Part shown: positions 5,800-8,370 of the stretch, one piece after another
Layout of the letters: the number at the start of each line of letters is the position of its first letter
Numbering within the stretch: position 1 is the first letter of the stretch
DNA from: JAAYVZ01 sp035403265
GTDB lineage: Bacteria; Acidobacteriota; Thermoanaerobaculia; Thermoanaerobaculales; Thermoanaerobaculaceae
DNA: 8,370 nt
Direction of reading: 5' to 3'
Assembly (NCBI GenBank): GCA_035403265.1
Contig: DAONEV010000188.1
Span: 1-8,370 of the forward strand
The notes under the pieces: model-generated
Seen by the model: the letters and a program-made list of their open reading frames with translations, nothing else
Told to the model about the DNA's origin: nothing
Database searches by the model: none
Made by a program: the position numbers and the translations under genes

Positions 5800-8050
5800 G
5801 CCGACCGGAGGTGCGCTCCAGGCGCTCGCCGTCGGTGTGATCGTGGCCGCGGCGGTGGGGAACGTCCGGCCACCTGCCTTCGCCTGGGGCTGGTGGCTGG
5901 CCGGACTGGCGTTGGTGGCCGCGCTCGCGGCGCTGCGAGGCGGCAGCCTCACTCTCTGGGTTGGGACCGGGCTGCTGCTGGGGCTGGCGGCGACGGCGCT
6001 GGTGCCGCGGGCCGGGCAGGCGCGAGCGGTCCCCGTGCGGTTCGCTCTCTCCGTACGGGACGGCTGGGTAAGCGGCCCGCGGGGGTGGAGCACCCGGGCC
6101 CGGATCGCGCACGTCGAGGGAACGCGCGGCCGGGTTCGGACCGCCGGGGAGCTCACGCTGGTGGTCGGTGGGGACGTTGGTCCGGAGGGACTCCCGGTGC
6201 CCGGGAGCCGGTGCACGGGCGCCGGCGAGCTGCTCTACGACCCGGAGACTCCCCTACGTCCCCCGCTGCTGAGGGTCAAGACGACCCTGCTTCTCGCCGT
6301 CGAGCCCCCGTCCCGATGGTCCGTGGACGCTGTGAGGGAACGCGGCACCAGGGCGCTGGAGGCCGGCGCCGGTGGCAGCGCCCTGGGCCGGTCCGGCGCG
6401 GCGCTCGCGGCCGCCCTCGTGCTCGGCCGCCAGGAGATGCTGGATAGATCGAGCGTCAACCTGCTGCGGCGGTCGGGGCTGGCGCACATCCTCTCCGTGT
6501 CCGGCCTTCACGTCGTGCTCGTCTCGGCGATCCTGTGGGGCATCCTGACAGTGGCCGGCGCTCCGCCCCGAGCCCGGCGATGGATCCTCATCCCGGCGCT
6601 CGCAGCCTTCGCGGTGGTGGCCGGAGCCTGGGCACCGGTGCTGCGGGCGACGGCCGCGACGGTGGCTTACCTCGTGACCCGCCAGGCCGGCCGGCCCGTG
6701 CTGCCGCTGCCGGCGATGTGGGCGGTGGTCGCGACGCTCGTGCTGGTCGAGCCGTCTGCCTTGCTCCAGCCGGGCTTTCAGCTCTCCGCCGCGGTCTCCC
6801 TGGCGCTCATCCGTTGGGTGGGACCGCTCACCCGGGCTGCCGAGGTGTTGCCGCGGTGGCTGGCCTCGGCACTCGCTGTCGCCCTGGTGGGACAGCTCGC
6901 CTCGTGGTCCCTGGTCGGGATGGCGTTTGCGAGCGTTCCGCCGTGGGGCGCGGTGGCCAACCTGCTGGCGGCGCCTCTGGCGATGCCGCTGGTGGGCGCG
7001 GCCCTCGCGGCGGTCGTCCTGGCCCCACTGGGGCTGGCCGGTCCCTGGCTCTGGCTGGTGGGGGTGGGTGATTGGGCCCTGCAGTGGGTGTCTAAGCTGG
7101 GCGCCGGCACGGCCTGGCTGTTCCCGCCGGTTCCCGCCTGGCTGGGGCTGATCGGTGGCGGCCTGCTGCTGGCAGGTCTTGTGAGACTGCGCTGGGCGTG
7201 GATCGCAGTGGCGACGCTGGCGGTGGGGAGCGTCGCCTGGACGCTCGCTCCGGCATGGTCCGACCGCCCCGCGGGGGAGGTCCGATTGCTGGGCGTGGGT
7301 GAGGGTCTGGCCCTGCTGCTGCGCACGCCGGACTCGGCGGTGCTGGTCGACGCGGGCCGCAGTGCCGGAGACGCCCTGCGGGGTCTCGCGGCAGCACGGG
7401 TTCGCCGCCTGGACGCCCTCATCCTCACCCATGCCGACTCCGATCACACGGGTGGCGCCGCGGCCCTGCTCGAGCGCGTCCGGGTTGGGGCGCTGGTCGT
7501 GCCCGGGGCCATTGCCGGGCGCTCCGAGGTGGAGCCGCTGCTGCGCCTGGCCAGCGATCGGGGGATCAAGGTTCTCCAGCTCGCGGCTGGGGACGAGCTG
7601 GGCTGGGGAGGCATCCGGTGTCGGGTCGCCTGGCCGGGGGCGCGAGGCCGGCTCGAAGACAACGACCTCAGCCTGGTGGCCGTATTCACCCTGGGAGGCG
7701 AACGCGTGCTCGTGACCGGGGACGTCGAGGCAACCGGAGAGGCAAGCGTGGTGGCCAGCGGGGTGGATCTCCGGGCCGACGTCCTGCAGCTCTCGCACCA
7801 CGGCTCCCGAACCTCGTCCACGGCGCTGCTGCTGGCGGCGGTGCGACCGCGCGTGGCGATCGCCGGCACGGGCCGGAGGCCGCGGTTCTCTTACCCGGAC
7901 CCCGTCGTGTCGGCGAGGGTTCATGCGCTTCCGGCGCTCCTGGTGTCGCAAACAGGCGGAGTCGAGCGGCTCTGGTGGGGGACCGACGGTGCCATCATGG
8001 CTGGCACCCGACAGCCGGTGCGGATGCCGGCACGGCGAGGGGGGCCATGA
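5759..8050 (+). CDS. comEC: ComEC/Rec2-type DNA uptake channel protein with metallo-beta-lactamase domain
   Basis: Inner-membrane protein that passes single-stranded DNA into the cell during natural transformation. From ATG 5759 it has 763 residues, close to typical ComEC. Order: N-terminal membrane helices (about 19-35, 44-60, 65-82), a DUF4131-like OB region (about 86-180), the multi-helix Competence domain (about 212-500; SVSGLHVV at 246-253 and LLQPGFQLS at 335-343), and a C-terminal metallo-beta-lactamase-like domain (about 505-745). In the last, THADSDHTGG (557-566; His558, Asp560, Asp562, His563), NDLSLV (635-640), TGD (653-655) and SHHGSRTSS (679-687) match the family, whose nuclease activity is proposed to degrade the non-transported strand. 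The usual DVGQGD box is degraded to LGVGEG (511-516). The start is uncertain: ATG 5759 overlaps the methyltransferase by 41 bases and lacks a good Shine-Dalgarno; the next in-frame candidates, GTG 5837 and 5843, would cut off the first helix. Other competence genes are not in this window. Confidence 0.92.
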   Translation: MWRWWPSSWAPAAEPTGGALQALAVGVIVAAAVGNVRPPAFAWGWWLAGLALVAALAALRGGSLTLWVGTGLLLGLAATALVPRAGQARAVPVRFALSVRDGWVSGPRGWSTRARIAHVEGTRGRVRTAGELTLVVGGDVGPEGLPVPGSRCTGAGELLYDPETPLRPPLLRVKTTLLLAVEPPSRWSVDAVRERGTRALEAGAGGSALGRSGAALAAALVLGRQEMLDRSSVNLLRRSGLAHILSVSGLHVVLVSAILWGILTVAGAPPRARRWILIPALAAFAVVAGAWAPVLRATAATVAYLVTRQAGRPVLPLPAMWAVVATLVLVEPSALLQPGFQLSAAVSLALIRWVGPLTRAAEVLPRWLASALAVALVGQLASWSLVGMAFASVPPWGAVANLLAAPLAMPLVGAALAAVVLAPLGLAGPWLWLVGVGDWALQWVSKLGAGTAWLFPPVPAWLGLIGGGLLLAGLVRLRWAWIAVATLAVGSVAWTLAPAWSDRPAGEVRLLGVGEGLALLLRTPDSAVLVDAGRSAGDALRGLAAARVRRLDALILTHADSDHTGGAAALLERVRVGALVVPGAIAGRSEVEPLLRLASDRGIKVLQLAAGDELGWGGIRCRVAWPGARGRLEDNDLSLVAVFTLGGERVLVTGDVEATGEASVVASGVDLRADVLQLSHHGSRTSSTALLLAAVRPRVAIAGTGRRPRFSYPDPVVSARVHALPALLVSQTGGVERLWWGTDGAIMAGTRQPVRMPARRGGP
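8037..8044 (+). promoter_or_regulatory. Ribosome binding site of miaA
   Basis: A purine run, GAGGGGGG, inside the last codons of comEC lies 2-8 bases before ATG 8047. The start and the comEC stop share ATGA, so miaA is probably translated by termination-reinitiation. Confidence 0.5.
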
Positions 8051-8370
8051 CTCCTCTGCTCGTCGTGGCGGGGCCGACTGCGGCCGGCAAGACGGCGCTG
8101 GGGGCCGCGCTGGCCGAACGGCTGGACGGGGAGGTCATCTCCGCTGACGCCTTCGCGGTCTATCGGGGGATGGACATCGGCACCGCCAAGCCGTCCGCGG
8201 CCATGCGCCAGCACATCCCGCACCACCTCATCGACATCGCAGACCCGCACGAGACCTACTCGGCGGGGGCGTTCGTGCGCGACGCCGAGGCTGCCATCGC
8301 GGACATCCGCCGGCGGGGGCGTGTGCCGGTCGTGGTGGGCGGGACGCACTTCTACGTCCGCGCCCTCCTT
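8047..8370 (+). CDS. miaA: tRNA dimethylallyltransferase, 3' end cut off by the window (first 108 residues)
   Basis: Transfers a dimethylallyl group from dimethylallyl diphosphate to N6 of A37 in tRNAs that read codons beginning with U, forming i6A. Visible motifs: P-loop GPTAAGKT (9-16), SADAFAVYRGMDIGTAKP (32-49, containing the conserved Asp34), HHLIDIADP (59-67), the following YSAGAF (71-76) and VVGGTHFYVRAL (97-107). Family members have about 300 residues, so roughly 200 C-terminal residues are missing, with no stop before the window ends. The usual Ser after Asp34 (as in E. coli VDSALIY) is Ala35. The ATG overlaps the comEC stop by 4 bases, continuing the chain of couplings. A long minus-strand frame over the same bases is a shadow. 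Confidence 0.96.
   Translation, partial: MTPLLVVAGPTAAGKTALGAALAERLDGEVISADAFAVYRGMDIGTAKPSAAMRQHIPHHLIDIADPHETYSAGAFVRDAEAAIADIRRRGRVPVVVGGTHFYVRALL

Noticed and set aside
4525..6112. Two overlapping long minus-strand frames (369 and 423 codons)
   Set aside because: They overlap each other and the intact methyltransferase, and their translations are Arg/Pro/Gly-rich without domain signatures.
6254..7951. 565-codon minus-strand open frame opposite comEC
   Set aside because: It translates to low-complexity Arg/Gln/His/Pro-rich sequence with no recognisable domain, and lies wholly opposite a clear comEC. Long antisense frames are expected at this G+C content.
1..8370. A possible defence system, mobile element, CRISPR array or RNA gene
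   Set aside because: All bases are accounted for by seven co-directional genes, six of them in known housekeeping or competence families. I saw no direct repeats, transposase, integrase, tRNA-like fold or attachment site.

Overview
This is a fully coding, single-strand stretch of a high-GC bacterial chromosome (about 70% G+C by eye). Seven genes all run on the + strand, with no gap longer than 2 bases between them: valS (5' end missing) - birA - coaX - unrecognised 226-aa protein - rlmD/rumA-type rRNA methyltransferase - comEC - miaA (3' end missing). No RNA gene, mobile element, CRISPR array, terminator or promoter is visible. The promoter of the transcription unit must lie upstream of the window.

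Layout: valyl-tRNA synthetase (1-2364) is followed after 2 bases by a biotin-protein ligase without an HTH domain (2367-3164). This overlaps type III pantothenate kinase (3148-3918) by 17 bases. The kinase gene overlaps the unrecognised gene (3891-4571) by 28 bases. That gene overlaps a TTG-started TRAM/4Fe-4S m5U methyltransferase (4564-5799) by 8 bases, whose end overlaps the probable start of comEC (5759-8050) by 41 bases. comEC and miaA (8047 onward) share an ATGA. The chain suggests one polycistronic mRNA with translational coupling.

Function: most of the genes serve translation (tRNA charging, rRNA and tRNA modification) or cofactor supply (biotin attachment to carboxylases, first step of CoA synthesis). 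ComEC, the inner-membrane DNA-uptake channel, is the exception, and marks the organism as carrying at least one natural-transformation gene. The unrecognised 226-aa protein is the only gene of unknown role.

Organism: the G+C content, the birA-coaX pairing and the sequence flavour (for example the MiaA DAFAVY variant) fit a Gram-negative-type lineage such as Acidobacteriota, but this is an inference from memory of gene styles and not a demonstrated assignment. I see no sign of a new defence, mobile or RNA-based system here. The main items worth a second look are the unrecognised ORF, the dense overlaps and the unresolved comEC start.
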